In this document: positions 27,261 through 37,130 of the stretch, piece after piece
Layout: each line of letters starts with the position of its first letter
Position numbering within the stretch: the stretch's first letter is position 1
Assembly: GCA_016787445.1 (NCBI GenBank)
Contig: JAEUTQ010000016.1
Location: forward strand, 58,656 to 122,655
Length of the DNA stretch: 64,000 nucleotides
Source: Bacteroidia bacterium
GTDB taxonomy: Bacteria > Bacteroidota > Bacteroidia > B-17B0 > Aurantibacillaceae
Direction: 5' to 3'
Position numbers and translations under genes: made by a program
Notes under the pieces: model-generated
The model's database searches: none
What the model was told of the DNA's origin: nothing
What the model saw: the letters and a program-made list of their open reading frames with translations, nothing else

Positions 27261-28100
27261 ATGAACCGTATTGCCTCATTTTCTTTTGTACTTGTTTCTT
27301 CCCTGGTGTTGTTTTTTTCTGCTTGTAAAAACACTGAAAAGGCAGAAGATAGCGAGGAAGACTTTACCTCAGGAATTACATCGGTAACTGATAACGAACA
27401 AATAAGCGCGCAAAATGTGTTTAATTCTATTCCGGCACGCGCTGATATCATCAACTTAATTAGTCAGGATAAACTGGAGTACAACCCTGATTTCTTAAAC
27501 AATCCTGATGTGGCAGCTAAATATGCACTGGAAAATTCACGTGCATTAAATTTGGGAATATTCGGGGCGGATTTAAGTGTAACAGGCGCATTCGATCAGA
27601 CTCAAGAAAGCATGTTGTTTTTAAAGTGTGTAAATATTCTTGCGAAGAATCTTGGTGTTAGCACGGCATTTGATCAGCGCATGATGGACAGAATGGAAGC
27701 GCATAAAGAAAACCGTGATTCCACTCTGGAAATTATTGCTTCATCTTTCCGTAAGGCCGATGATTACTTAAAACAAAATGGTCGTCCGGGTACTTCAGCT
27801 TTGATTTTATGCGGTGCATGGATTGAAGGCATGTATGTTTCCTGCAGAATCGCCGACCAAATTAAATCGGAGAACACGATTAAAACAATTTTAAAGCAAC
27901 AGGAATCTCTTAAGCATTTAATTATTATGACGAATGCTTCCGGCTTAAATGAAGAAGCAAAATATGTTATTGATGGATTAAAGAAAATTCAGGATGAGTT
28001 GGAAGTTGCTAATGTGAAAAACGAATTAACGCTCGAAAACATTAAACTTGTCTCCGAAAGCATCTCTGCCCTGCGTAAGAAAGTGGTTGAAACGTATTAA
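27261..28100 (+). CDS. Lipoprotein of unknown function, downstream of the repeat protein
   Basis: A 279-residue lipoprotein with lipobox LFFSAC (Cys about residue 22) and an acidic linker after it, then a mostly helical domain. No enzyme motif is seen. I chose the ATG at 27261, because the upstream TTG at 27243 would add six residues before the signal. It lies 19 bases after the MORN-like protein, so a shared envelope role is likely. It is convergent with hemE, with stops overlapping by TTAA at 28097-28100. Confidence 0.75.
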   Translation: MNRIASFSFVLVSSLVLFFSACKNTEKAEDSEEDFTSGITSVTDNEQISAQNVFNSIPARADIINLISQDKLEYNPDFLNNPDVAAKYALENSRALNLGIFGADLSVTGAFDQTQESMLFLKCVNILAKNLGVSTAFDQRMMDRMEAHKENRDSTLEIIASSFRKADDYLKQNGRPGTSALILCGAWIEGMYVSCRIADQIKSENTIKTILKQQESLKHLIIMTNASGLNEEAKYVIDGLKKIQDELEVANVKNELTLENIKLVSESISALRKKVVETY

Positions 28101-29119
28101 GCTTTATAGCTCTTAATAAACTCAACAAAAAACTTTACTTTTTCCTTATCTAAATCAGGGTATAAACCATGACCTAAATTGGCGATGTAACTTTGTTTGC
28201 CAAATGCATCCAGCATTTTACTTGCTTCCGCTACTATGGTTTTTTCATCAGCATACAACAAACAAGGATCAGCGTTTCCTTGTAAAGTTTTACCACCTGC
28301 CGCTTTTCTCGCTTCAGCCGGATTAATAGTCCAGTCTAAACCAATCGTGTTGCAATTAATTTGAGAAATACGATTCACAGCATAATGCGCGTCTTTTGCA
28401 AAAACAGTAACGGGCACTAAAGGCTTAATAGCATCACAAATTTTAGAAATGTATTTTAAAGAAAATTCATAGAAATGATCCGGACTTAATACGCCTGCCC
28501 ACGAATCAAACAATTGAATCATATCCGCTCCGCTCGCTACTTGTCCTTTTAAATAATTAATAGTGCTTTGCGTTATTTTATCCAATAACAAATGCGACAA
28601 CTCCGGTTGCGTATATAAAAATTGTTTAGCCTTGCTGAAAGTTTTGCTTCCGCTGCCTTCAATCATGTAGGCGAAAATGGTCCAAGGTGCGCCTGCAAAA
28701 CCAATGAGCGGTACACGATTATTTAAATTTTGTTTAGTCAATTTTAATGCCTGCATCACATAATCTAAATCTCCCGCATTAGCAATGTGTAAAGCATCAA
28801 CATCAGCTTTTGTTTTAATTGTTTTTTCAAACCACGGACCTTTGGCTTCAATCATTTGATAAGGCAAGCCCATTGCCTCAGGAATGACAAGAATATCAGA
28901 AAAAATAATGGCTGCATCTACACCTAATATATCAACCGGCTGGATGGTAACTTCACAGGCGAGCTCAGGATTTTTTACAAACTCCACAAAATTTTTTGCA
29001 CGGCTACGAGTTGCTCGGTATTCCGGTAAAACGCGACCTGCCTGACGCATTAACCAAACAGGAACTCTTTCGGTTTTTTCACCGCGAGCTGCTTTTAAAA
29101 TAAGATCGTTTTTTAACAT
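28097..29119 (-). CDS. hemE: Uroporphyrinogen decarboxylase
   Basis: HemE converts uroporphyrinogen III to coproporphyrinogen III in haem synthesis. The N-terminal [16 protein letters not shown] motif and the later [16 protein letters not shown] motif are diagnostic, and 340 residues is normal. I use the ATG at 29119 rather than the upstream TTG at 29131. A -7 promoter element lies nine bases upstream of that ATG. Other hem genes are not in the window. Confidence 0.97.
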   Translation of the reverse strand: MLKNDLILKAARGEKTERVPVWLMRQAGRVLPEYRATRSRAKNFVEFVKNPELACEVTIQPVDILGVDAAIIFSDILVIPEAMGLPYQMIEAKGPWFEKTIKTKADVDALHIANAGDLDYVMQALKLTKQNLNNRVPLIGFAGAPWTIFAYMIEGSGSKTFSKAKQFLYTQPELSHLLLDKITQSTINYLKGQVASGADMIQLFDSWAGVLSPDHFYEFSLKYISKICDAIKPLVPVTVFAKDAHYAVNRISQINCNTIGLDWTINPAEARKAAGGKTLQGNADPCLLYADEKTIVAEASKMLDAFGKQSYIANLGHGLYPDLDKEKVKFFVEFIKSYKA

Positions 29120-29128
29120 ATTCGGGAG

Positions 29129-29136
29129 CAAATTTA
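29129..29136 (-). promoter_or_regulatory. hemE: -7 promoter element for hemE
   Basis: The minus strand reads TAAATTTG, an exact TAnnTTTG match, nine bases before the ATG. The upstream alternative TTG at 29131 would lie inside this element, which argues against it as the start. Confidence 0.45.
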
Positions 29137-29227
29137 CTCATTAATTAGATAAATGGCAGCATAAATTGGATAAGCGGCATTTGCTTTTCATGTTCAGAAT
29201 GATATCTTTATAACTCTTAAAACACAC

Positions 29228-31225
29228 ATGAAAAAGCTTTTACTTTCTTTAGCCTTATTTGCAGGCGTTTCTGCATCGGCTCAAAAAACTCATTATTGCG
29301 CCGAAGGCAAAATAAAATCACTCAATCATCAATTAGCAGTACAAAATGCACATAAAGCAAGCGCGCCTACAGCTTGGATTTCGCATGAACGCGCGTATGA
29401 TGTGAAGTTTGTTCACTTGAATTTAAATTGTGAGCGAAACACAAAATACATTAGTGGAAATGTAAAAAGTGTTCAAACAGTTACGTTGGCAACACTCGAT
29501 ACATTCGCCTGCTTATTACACCAGGCATTTACGATTGATTCAATTTACATCAATGGCGCTAAACGATCATTTGTTCGTAAGGATAGTATTGTGAAAGTGA
29601 AAACGGCATCTACTTTAACAAGCGGACAAACATTTACAACCATTGTTTATTATAAGGGAACGGCTCCAACCGGCGGTTCGGCAATCGGAAGCGGATACAG
29701 TACCGGAACATCAGGAAGCTGGGGAAATCAAGCTACTTGGAGTTTAAGTGAGAGTTTTGTGGCCTATCACTGGTGGCCATGTAAACAGGAACTAACAGAT
29801 AAGATTGATTCAAGTTGGGTTTACGTTACTACAGATTCTACGAACAAAGTTGGTTCTAATGGAATTCTGAAAAATGTAGTAACCGTTGGAAATAAAAAAC
29901 GATATGAATGGAAATCGCGTTCAATGATTGACTACTATTTAATTTCTGTAGCAGTTGCACGTTATAAGGAATACAACGTGTATGCTAAGCCAACTTATCT
30001 TGCAGGCGATTCTATATTTATTCAAAATTATATTTACGATGGAGCAATTAATAATCCAACCTGGATTTCAGGACAAAAAGTTCAGCTCGATCGTATAAAG
30101 CAAACAATGGAGTTTTTATGCGACAGGTATGGTATGTACCCTTATTACAAAGAGAAGTACGGACATTGCATGGCTCCTTTTGGTGGCGGAATGGAACATC
30201 AAACCATGTCGAGTATGGGATTTTTTGATTTTGAAATTGATGCTCATGAATTAGGACATCAGTGGTGGGGTGATAACGTAACCTGTAAAAGTTGGAGTGA
30301 TATATGGATCAATGAAGGCTTCGCCTCCTATACCGAGCATTTATGCAATCAATATTTAAATCCATCTGCATTCATGACAAGCCTGAATTCGGCGCACAAT
30401 AATGTAATGACGCAAAACGGAGGAAGTGTTTATTTTACTAATTCAGATACAATGAATACCAATCGTATTTTCAGCGGACGATTAACTTATGATAAAGGAG
30501 GAGCTATTGTTCGCACTTTGCAGTTTGAAATTAATAACGATTCTGTGTGGTTCCCTTTACTTCGTGGCTTCCAGAACACCTATAAGAATACTGTTGCATC
30601 CACTGTTGATTTTAAGAACTACGCACAAACATTCACCGGGATGAACTTCACGCAGTTTTTTAATCAGTGGTATTACGGACAAGGTTACCCAACATTTGCT
30701 GTAACCTGGAATTCTATGCCTGGAAAAGCATTCGTAAAATCAGTGCAAACAACATCTATGCCTTCATCTGTGCCTTTATTTATTACACCAATGGAATATA
30801 AATTTGCGCGCACCGGTTATCCCGATACAACTGTTCGAGTGATGCATTCTAATGCTACCGAGAACTACACCATCTCTATGCTTGGTACAGTTACCAGTGT
30901 AACATTGGATCCAAACCAATGGGTGATTAACAAAGTGACCGGTCCATCAAAAGATATTACTTTAGGTGTGGATGAAAATTTTGTTTGGGCAAATGATGTT
31001 TTGATTACGCCAAATCCAAGTTATGGTATCTTTGAAATTAGTTCAGAAAAAAATTTAGAGGGAAGTATTGAAGTATATGATGTTAGCGGCAAATTGATTT
31101 TAAGTCAAGTCGCACAGAGCCATAATAGCATAGATATTACTAAAGAGGCGGCAGGTGTTTATTATTTAACTATTAAAGATAAATCCGGTAACTTAATTAG
31201 ATCTTCTAAGTTAATTAAGGAGTAG
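29228..31225 (+). CDS. Secreted M1-family aminopeptidase with T9SS sorting tail
   Basis: A 665-residue zinc aminopeptidase. It has a signal peptide ending ASAQ, an M1 N-terminal domain, exopeptidase motif GGGMEHQ, zinc site HELGH (340-344) with the third ligand Glu in NEGFASY about 19 residues later, and a C-terminal type A sorting domain (about 590-665, NPSYGIFEI through DITKEAAGVYYL). The tail predicts export by the type 9 system and anchoring or release at the cell surface. It stands alone, closed by a strong bidirectional terminator. Confidence 0.94.
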   Translation: MKKLLLSLALFAGVSASAQKTHYCAEGKIKSLNHQLAVQNAHKASAPTAWISHERAYDVKFVHLNLNCERNTKYISGNVKSVQTVTLATLDTFACLLHQAFTIDSIYINGAKRSFVRKDSIVKVKTASTLTSGQTFTTIVYYKGTAPTGGSAIGSGYSTGTSGSWGNQATWSLSESFVAYHWWPCKQELTDKIDSSWVYVTTDSTNKVGSNGILKNVVTVGNKKRYEWKSRSMIDYYLISVAVARYKEYNVYAKPTYLAGDSIFIQNYIYDGAINNPTWISGQKVQLDRIKQTMEFLCDRYGMYPYYKEKYGHCMAPFGGGMEHQTMSSMGFFDFEIDAHELGHQWWGDNVTCKSWSDIWINEGFASYTEHLCNQYLNPSAFMTSLNSAHNNVMTQNGGSVYFTNSDTMNTNRIFSGRLTYDKGGAIVRTLQFEINNDSVWFPLLRGFQNTYKNTVASTVDFKNYAQTFTGMNFTQFFNQWYYGQGYPTFAVTWNSMPGKAFVKSVQTTSMPSSVPLFITPMEYKFARTGYPDTTVRVMHSNATENYTISMLGTVTSVTLDPNQWVINKVTGPSKDITLGVDENFVWANDVLITPNPSYGIFEISSEKNLEGSIEVYDVSGKLILSQVAQSHNSIDITKEAAGVYYLTIKDKSGNLIRSSKLIKE

Positions 31226-31242
31226 TATAATCATCATGCAAT

Positions 31243-31276
31243 AAAAAAAGGCATCTCAAACGAGATGCCTTTTTTT
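31243..31276. terminator. Strong bidirectional terminator between M1 peptidase and aspS
   Basis: GGCATCTC (31250-31257) pairs with GAGATGCC (31262-31269), flanked by seven A on one side and a T run on the other. It serves both convergent genes. Confidence 0.93.
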
Positions 31277-31293
31277 ATTGAATCGAATTTTAT

Positions 31294-33060
31294 TTAAGCT
31301 AATTTTATTCCTAATTCCTTTAATTGCTCGTCGCTAATTGTACTCGGACTCTCAATCATCATGTCTTTTCCAGCATTATTTTTTGGGAAGGCGATAAAGT
31401 CGCGGATAGAATCAACACCACCAAATAAAGAACATAAACGATCAAAGCCAAATGCAATTCCGCCATGAGGAGGCGCACCAAACTCAAACGCATTCATTAA
31501 GAATCCAAATTGATTCTGAGCTTCCTCTTTACTAAATCCAAGTACAGAAAACATTTTGGCTTGTAAATCTTTACTAAAAATACGAATACTTCCTCCGCCC
31601 ACTTCAACACCATTAATTACCATGTCATAAGCATTGGCTCTAACGGCTCCCGGATTGCTGTCGAGTAAAGCAATATCTTCCGGTTTTGGTGAAGTAAACG
31701 GATGGTGTTTTGCAACCCATCGTCCGCGTAATGATTCTAATAAGTTTGTGTCATTTTCATTCCATTCCAATAATGGAAAATCAATCACCCACAAACAAGA
31801 GAATTTATTTCTATCGCGTAAACCTAAGCGGCTTCCCATTTCCAAGCGAAGTTCGCTTAATGCTTTGCGTGTTTTTTCTTCGTTTCCGGCTAAGATCAAC
31901 ATTAAATCACCGGGCTGTGCATTAAATGCAGTGGCCCATTTCTTTAAATCCTCTTCTGTGTAAAATTTATCTACACTTGATTTAATTGTTCCGTCATTAT
32001 TGTAACGCGCATAAACTAAACCGGTAGCGCCAATTTGCGGACGTTTTACAAACTCAGTTAATTCATCTAATTGTTTACGCGTATAGTCTGCTGCTCCTTT
32101 GGCACAAATGCCAACAACCAATTCAGCATCATTAAATACTTTAAAATCTTTTCCTTTTACAACATCATTAAGTTCCACGAACTTCATTTCAAAGCGTGTA
32201 TCCGGTTTATCATTGCCATAATATTTCATGGCATCAGCATAACTCATGCGAGGCATGGTTGAAATATCAACGCCTTTAACTGTTTTGAACAGATGCTTTA
32301 CTAATCCTTCAAAGGTTTGTAAAATATCTTCTTGCTCCACAAAGCTCATCTCACAGTCTATCTGTGTAAACTCAGGCTGTCTGTCTGCACGCAAATCTTC
32401 ATCACGGAAACATTTCACGATTTGGTAATAACGATCGAAACCACTTACCATAAGTAATTGCTTAAATGTTTGCGGACTTTGCGGCAAAGCATAAAACGAT
32501 CCGTTATGCACACGACTAGGAACAACGAAATCGCGTGCTCCTTCAGGAGTCGATTTAATGAGTACAGGAGTTTCTACTTCCAGGAAATTTTGTTTGTCTA
32601 AGTAGTTACGTGTTTCAATCGCCATACGATGGCGTAACTCTAAATTTTTTCTTACGATGTTACGACGCAAATCCAGGTAACGGTATTTCATGCGTAATTC
32701 ATCACCGCCATCCGTTTCATCTTCGATTGTGAATGGTGGTGTAATGGCTGCGTTTAATATATTGAGTTCAGTAACTTTAATTTCAATTTCGCCGGTAGGA
32801 TTATTTTTGTTTTTACTTTCGCGCTCAATAACAGTTCCCTTTACTTGTAAAACAAATTCACGACTTACCGAACGCGCTTGCTCGCATAAAGTTTTATTCC
32901 AGTCAGAATTAAAAGTTAATTGTGTAACACCATATCGATCGCGAAGGTCAATAAAAGTCATCCCGCCCAGGTCGCGTGTTTTTTGAACCCAGCCACACAA
33001 GGTCACTTCTTTATTCACATCGGTAATTCTAAGATCGCCGCAAGTCGCAGTACGTAACAT
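31294..33060 (-). CDS. aspS: Aspartyl-tRNA synthetase
   Basis: A class II synthetase of 588 residues. It has an N-terminal OB anticodon-binding domain (about 1-105), a catalytic core with motif 2 ([18 protein letters not shown]), a bacterial GAD insertion and the C-terminal motif 3 (GIAFGFDRL). It charges tRNA-Asp. The start is ATG at 33060, only five bases from the end of the superoxide dismutase gene upstream, so aspS is likely read from the same transcript. Confidence 0.97.
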   Translation of the reverse strand: MLRTATCGDLRITDVNKEVTLCGWVQKTRDLGGMTFIDLRDRYGVTQLTFNSDWNKTLCEQARSVSREFVLQVKGTVIERESKNKNNPTGEIEIKVTELNILNAAITPPFTIEDETDGGDELRMKYRYLDLRRNIVRKNLELRHRMAIETRNYLDKQNFLEVETPVLIKSTPEGARDFVVPSRVHNGSFYALPQSPQTFKQLLMVSGFDRYYQIVKCFRDEDLRADRQPEFTQIDCEMSFVEQEDILQTFEGLVKHLFKTVKGVDISTMPRMSYADAMKYYGNDKPDTRFEMKFVELNDVVKGKDFKVFNDAELVVGICAKGAADYTRKQLDELTEFVKRPQIGATGLVYARYNNDGTIKSSVDKFYTEEDLKKWATAFNAQPGDLMLILAGNEEKTRKALSELRLEMGSRLGLRDRNKFSCLWVIDFPLLEWNENDTNLLESLRGRWVAKHHPFTSPKPEDIALLDSNPGAVRANAYDMVINGVEVGGGSIRIFSKDLQAKMFSVLGFSKEEAQNQFGFLMNAFEFGAPPHGGIAFGFDRLCSLFGGVDSIRDFIAFPKNNAGKDMMIESPSTISDEQLKELGIKLA

Positions 33061-33065
33061 AAAAT

Positions 33066-33797
33066 TTATTTAGTAGTATATAATTCGTTTACTTTATTCC
33101 AGTTTATCACATTCCACCAATTACTGATGTAATCGGCGCGTTTGTTTTGATATTTTAGATAATAAGCATGTTCCCAAACATCGAGAGCCAAAAGTGGTTT
33201 GCCTTTTTCAGAAACAACATCCATTAATGGATTGTCCTGATTCGGTGTTGTGGTAATTTTTAATTTACCATCTTGCTCGATCAGCCAGCACCATCCGCTT
33301 CCAAAAACTTTCGTTGCTTTTTCAGTAAACTCTTTTTGGAAATTTTCGAAAGACTGAAAGTGCGTTGTAATAGCCTCTGCAATTTTACCTTCAGCAACAA
33401 TTTTTTTACCTTCCTTATTAGGTTGCATTAAAGTCCAAAAAAGAGAATGATTATAATGACCACCGCCATTGTTTCGAATAGCGGTATCTAGTTTTGAAAC
33501 TTGCGCAAACAACGAGACAAGGGCAGCATCACCTTTAAATTCTTTTAAGGCAGCATTTAATTTATCGACGTAAGCTTTATGATGTTTGCTATGGTGAATT
33601 TCCATGGTTTGCGCATCAATAAACGGCTCCAAGGCATTGTAGGCATATGGTAATGCTGGCAATGTGTGAGATGTTTCGTTATTCAATGCTAAATCATCCA
33701 GTGTTTTTAATTTTTCTTCTCCAATTAAATTCCCTGCAATACTTGCTAATCCAAGTAAGGCACTTTTTTTTAAAAAATCACGACGATCATTACTCAT
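33066..33797 (-). CDS. Fe/Mn superoxide dismutase with N-terminal twin-arginine signal
   Basis: A 243-residue superoxide dismutase. The metal ligands are visible as H68 (MEIHHSKHH), H117 (NHSLFW), D206 and H210 ([10 protein letters not shown]). Unlike cytoplasmic SodA or SodB (about 200 residues), it has about 43 extra N-terminal residues starting [20 protein letters not shown], a twin-arginine-type export signal. It is therefore probably a periplasmic or surface enzyme folded before export. It sits between the biotin carrier gene (1 base upstream) and aspS (5 bases downstream). Confidence 0.93.
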   Translation of the reverse strand: MSNDRRDFLKKSALLGLASIAGNLIGEEKLKTLDDLALNNETSHTLPALPYAYNALEPFIDAQTMEIHHSKHHKAYVDKLNAALKEFKGDAALVSLFAQVSKLDTAIRNNGGGHYNHSLFWTLMQPNKEGKKIVAEGKIAEAITTHFQSFENFQKEFTEKATKVFGSGWCWLIEQDGKLKITTTPNQDNPLMDVVSEKGKPLLALDVWEHAYYLKYQNKRADYISNWWNVINWNKVNELYTTK

Positions 33798-33798
33798 T

Positions 33799-34308
33799 TT
33801 AAAACTGAATTAGTAATTGATTTTTTTCAACCGCGGTACCTTTTGTGGCTACCACTTTTTTGATAACACCGTCGGCAGGTGATTTTAGAATATTCTCCAT
33901 CTTCATAGCTTCCAATACCAATAAAGAATCACCTTTTTTCACGGTTTGACCTTCACCCACCAAAATATTTAATACCATTCCCGGCATTGGAGCTTTGATA
34001 TCATTTACTTTTTTGGAAGCGACATTATCCATTCCAAGGTTGTGAAGAAGCTCATCGAATTTATCCTTCACATCCACATTAAACTTTTGTCCGTTTACTT
34101 TTAAAACCAATTTTTTTTCGGAGAAATCGACTTTTACAATATTAAAGTTGTAAGACTTATTATTGAACAGAAGATGAAATTCACCGGGATTCGTTTCAAT
34201 AATGGAAGCGTCAACGTTTTTATCATTCAAGGTTCCGGTTATTGTTCCGTTTTTAGCCGTAACATCAGCTTTTAAGGCGTTTTTCCCGTTAATGGATACT
34301 TTATACAT
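33799..34308 (-). CDS. Biotin/lipoyl carrier protein of an acyl-CoA carboxylase
   Basis: A 169-residue protein with a C-terminal biotinyl domain (about 103-169) bearing the biotinylation motif EAMKM (Lys136) and the MPG motif upstream. The N-terminal half is a separate beta-rich domain. It resembles the standalone carrier subunits of propionyl- or methylcrotonyl-type carboxylases and decarboxylases. No carboxylase or biotin carboxylase gene is adjacent. The -7 promoter element lies five bases before the ATG, predicting a leaderless mRNA that continues into the superoxide dismutase and aspS genes. Confidence 0.9.
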   Translation of the reverse strand: MYKVSINGKNALKADVTAKNGTITGTLNDKNVDASIIETNPGEFHLLFNNKSYNFNIVKVDFSEKKLVLKVNGQKFNVDVKDKFDELLHNLGMDNVASKKVNDIKAPMPGMVLNILVGEGQTVKKGDSLLVLEAMKMENILKSPADGVIKKVVATKGTAVEKNQLLIQF

Positions 34309-34313
34309 AGGTG

Positions 34314-34321
34314 CAAATTTA
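34314..34321 (-). promoter_or_regulatory. -7 promoter element for the biotin carrier-SOD-aspS unit
   Basis: The minus strand reads TAAATTTG, an exact TAnnTTTG match, with five bases to the ATG at 34308, so transcription should start at or within two bases of the start codon. Confidence 0.5.
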
Positions 34322-34334
34322 GGGATTTATAGCA

Positions 34335-34363
34335 ACAAAAAAGCCCCCGAAATCGGAGGCTTC
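34335..34363 (-). terminator. Terminator after the exported T9SS-tail protein
   Basis: On the minus strand AAGCCTCCGA pairs with TCGGGGGCTT (one mismatch), followed by a T run. It separates the 34386 gene from the biotin carrier unit. Confidence 0.85.
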
Positions 34364-34385
34364 CTTAATATTTGTTTTGTTTGGA

Positions 34386-35198
34386 TTACTTCTTAACGAA
34401 TTCACCCATTTTGTTATCAAAGTTTAAGAAATAACCGCCTTTTGGAAGGTTAGATACATCTACAATTGACCCAAAACCTTTCTTAACGATATTTCCGTAT
34501 TGATCGTAAATCTCATACATTGTTTCGATAGCTTTTTCGCCAGATGTATAGAAGTTCACGTTTTTAGAAGCCTTTAAAGGTGCAAAGTTGATTTCAGGAA
34601 CATCTGACATAAAATCAACCGGCTTAGAAAGACGAGGTTGACCGCTGTAATCAGTTTGACGAACGCGAACCTGATTTTTACCTGAATGTGGTTGAATTTT
34701 GAATGAATAAGAGTTTGTTGTAGGAGTACCATTACCGTCAACTTCACCAACTTTTACCCACTTGTTCCAACGGAATTGTTCAACAGCAAAAGGTAACTTT
34801 CCGGTTTCTGATTTGGTTTCCCATTTTACAGTACCGTCTTTATCAATACTCATGCTAATAACCTCAAATGTACTCTTTGGTTTTAAAACCTCAGGGTTTA
34901 ACACTTTTGGTTTGCAATCTTCTTTATGTTTAATCTTAATTTCAACTTTCTCTCCAATAGTTAATTTGTGAGGCTTGAAATCGATCTCGAAAGCGCTGGA
35001 GTTAGTCTCGTCGGTTGTAATGTTACCATTCACCAATACCTCTGATACGCAAAAACCAACACCACCACTACCGTAAGGGTTCTGTACGTAAAGGTTCTTA
35101 CCTTGATAGTTACCTTCTAAGATAATAACGCCACCTTGTGAAAAGGCGTTATAGGAGAACGACCCAAGCGCAAAAACGTATAGAAATATTTTTTTCAT
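34386..35198 (-). CDS. Exported protein with T9SS-like C-terminal tail
   Basis: A 270-residue product with a signal peptide ending AFSQ, beta-rich central domains and a C-terminal segment (about 225-270) reading YEIYDQYGNIVKKGFG and DVSNLPKGGYFLNF. That pattern is shared with type A T9SS sorting domains, here ending GEFVKK. Two cysteines lie in the mature part. No enzymatic motif is seen. It is a single gene with its own terminator. Function unknown; a surface structural or adhesive protein is plausible. Confidence 0.75.
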   Translation of the reverse strand: MKKIFLYVFALGSFSYNAFSQGGVIILEGNYQGKNLYVQNPYGSGGVGFCVSEVLVNGNITTDETNSSAFEIDFKPHKLTIGEKVEIKIKHKEDCKPKVLNPEVLKPKSTFEVISMSIDKDGTVKWETKSETGKLPFAVEQFRWNKWVKVGEVDGNGTPTTNSYSFKIQPHSGKNQVRVRQTDYSGQPRLSKPVDFMSDVPEINFAPLKASKNVNFYTSGEKAIETMYEIYDQYGNIVKKGFGSIVDVSNLPKGGYFLNFDNKMGEFVKK

Positions 35199-35298
35199 CG
35201 ACTAAATCTAAAAATGCCCGCATTAACGGCGTTGCAATATTAAAACGATATTTTAAAATAACAAAATAAATTTCAAAAAAAATACGGATTTGTCTGAT

Positions 35299-35330
35299 TT
35301 TGAAAATTGCTTTATCTTTAGGTAGATTTG
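35299..35330 (+). promoter_or_regulatory. Two-element Bacteroidota promoter for the peptide-binding lipoprotein
   Basis: -33 TTTG at 35299-35302 and -7 TAGATTTG at 35323-35330 are separated by 20 bases, the spacing expected for the phylum's primary sigma factor. The ATG is 16 bases after the -7 element. Confidence 0.75.
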
Positions 35331-35346
35331 CAAATAAATTTATTTT

Positions 35347-37083
35347 ATGAATATCCTATTGAAATACAGCCAAATTATTGCCTTTTCAGCGGTACTTGCG
35401 GCTTGTGGTGGACAAAAAGACGGTAGTAACGGGCATAGATCAGAGGGAAGTGGCGGTTTTTTAAGGATTTCCGAGGTAACCTTACCAAAAACTATATTTC
35501 CACAGGCAACTACGAATTATATCGAAGGTTTAGTAGCGGGTCAGATTCATGAAGGCTTGGTGCGTTTAAACCCTAAAACTTTAGAGCCAATTCCGGGTTT
35601 AGCTGAAAAATGGGAGATTTCGGACGATGGTAAAACTATTACATTCCATTTAAGAAAGGGTGTTTATTTTCAAAACCCTGAAAACGAGGGAGGTAAGGGC
35701 TCTGAAGTGACTTCAAATGATGTGAAGTTTACGTTTGAATTGCTTTGTACTGACCGCCCAAGCAATATGCATTTTGCAACAGTTTGTAAGGATCGAATTT
35801 TAGGCGCAAACGAATATTTTGAAGCGACATCAAAAGGGCAAAAATCTGATCTTAAAGGGTTTAAGCTGATTGATAAATATACTTTCAGCATAACACTTAA
35901 TAATGCTTCAGGCATATTCCTTCAAATTTTAGCGAATCCGGTTACTTCAATCATTAGCGAAGAGGCTTACAAAGTGAATTATGAAAACTTGAAAGTTGGA
36001 GCCGGTCCATTTGTTTACAATACAAAATATTCAAATCCGAAGCATATTGTATTAACGCGTAACGAAAACTATTATGGTAAGGATGAAAAAGGAAATTCAT
36101 TACCATATTTAGATAGCGTTATCATCAATATTCTAAATTCTACAGAGGAAGGATTAACAGCATTTAAAGAAGGTAAATGTGAATACATTGGTACTATTCC
36201 TTCAAACAGCGTTCGTATGATTGTAGAGGAAAATATTAAAGATTTTGAAAATCATCCGCCTTCATTTATTCTCGAAAGAAGTTCTGAAATGGTGAGTCAG
36301 TATTATGTATTTAATATCAACAAAGCGCCATTTAACAATGTAAAAGTTCGTCAAGCATTTAATTACGCAATTGATCGCGATAAAATTATCGATAAGGTTT
36401 TACAAGGTCAGGCTTATGGTCCGGGTTCTTACGGTATAACCCCTCCTACATTCAATACTTACAAAGTTTCTCAAATTAAAGGGTATTCTTTCGATCCTGA
36501 GAAGGCACGTAAATTATTAATTGAAGCTGGGTATCCAAAAGGTGTTGGATTCCCTGAGGTTTCGTTATTGGTTAACTCAGGTAATTCAAGAAATAACACT
36601 GTAGCAGCCGAAATTCAAAAACAAATAAAAGAAGTGCTTGGTGTAAATATCACTTTCGAATCCTTACCAAACGGTGATAAATTTAATTTACAGGTTAAGG
36701 GACAAGGACATATTTTCCGCGATGGATGGATTGCTGATTACCCTAGTCCGGAATCTTTCTTGTCTGTTTTCTATGGTGAGCCTGTACCTTCAGACACAGG
36801 AAAAGTATCTTATCCAAACACGCAACGCTATGTTAATGCAGAGTTTGACAAATATTACAAAGCAGGCCGCGATGCTCGTAATCGTGATAGTTCTTATGTA
36901 AACTTCCTTCGTGCCGAACAAATTCTCATGGATGAAGCGCCACTCATTGTACTTTGGTACGAAAGTAATTACCGATTGATTAGCTCACGTTTGAAAAACT
37001 TTAACGTAAATCCAATGCGTTACATTGATCTGACTCGTGTAATGATTTCAAGCGCAGAAGAGAATAAAGAGGAAAAGAAATAA
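35347..37083 (+). CDS. Peptide/oligopeptide ABC-transporter substrate-binding lipoprotein
   Basis: A 578-residue family-5 solute-binding protein. It has a lipobox LAACGG, then the SBP_bac_5 fold with LAEKWEISDDGKTITFHLRK, FTFELLCT and VRQAFNYAIDRDKII, all typical of OppA/DppA proteins. It would deliver peptides to an ABC permease; no permease or ATPase genes are adjacent. It is transcribed from a clear promoter and closed by a terminator at 37101-37130. Confidence 0.93.
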   Translation: MNILLKYSQIIAFSAVLAACGGQKDGSNGHRSEGSGGFLRISEVTLPKTIFPQATTNYIEGLVAGQIHEGLVRLNPKTLEPIPGLAEKWEISDDGKTITFHLRKGVYFQNPENEGGKGSEVTSNDVKFTFELLCTDRPSNMHFATVCKDRILGANEYFEATSKGQKSDLKGFKLIDKYTFSITLNNASGIFLQILANPVTSIISEEAYKVNYENLKVGAGPFVYNTKYSNPKHIVLTRNENYYGKDEKGNSLPYLDSVIINILNSTEEGLTAFKEGKCEYIGTIPSNSVRMIVEENIKDFENHPPSFILERSSEMVSQYYVFNINKAPFNNVKVRQAFNYAIDRDKIIDKVLQGQAYGPGSYGITPPTFNTYKVSQIKGYSFDPEKARKLLIEAGYPKGVGFPEVSLLVNSGNSRNNTVAAEIQKQIKEVLGVNITFESLPNGDKFNLQVKGQGHIFRDGWIADYPSPESFLSVFYGEPVPSDTGKVSYPNTQRYVNAEFDKYYKAGRDARNRDSSYVNFLRAEQILMDEAPLIVLWYESNYRLISSRLKNFNVNPMRYIDLTRVMISSAEENKEEKK

Positions 37084-37100
37084 TTTATCTTACTTATCTG

Positions 37101-37130
37101 AAAGCCCCATAACGGGGCTTTTTGTTTTTA
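37101..37130 (+). terminator. Intrinsic terminator overlapping the start region of the J-protein gene
   Basis: AAAGCCCC pairs with GGGGCTTT around an ATAAC loop, followed by a T-rich tract. The tract runs directly into the TTG start of the next gene. Confidence 0.9.

Noticed and set aside
25511..28100. MORN/YwqK repeat protein and lipoprotein as a toxin-antitoxin pair
   Set aside because: Both have export signals and neither carries a toxin motif. The antitoxin label is a repeat-based annotation artefact.
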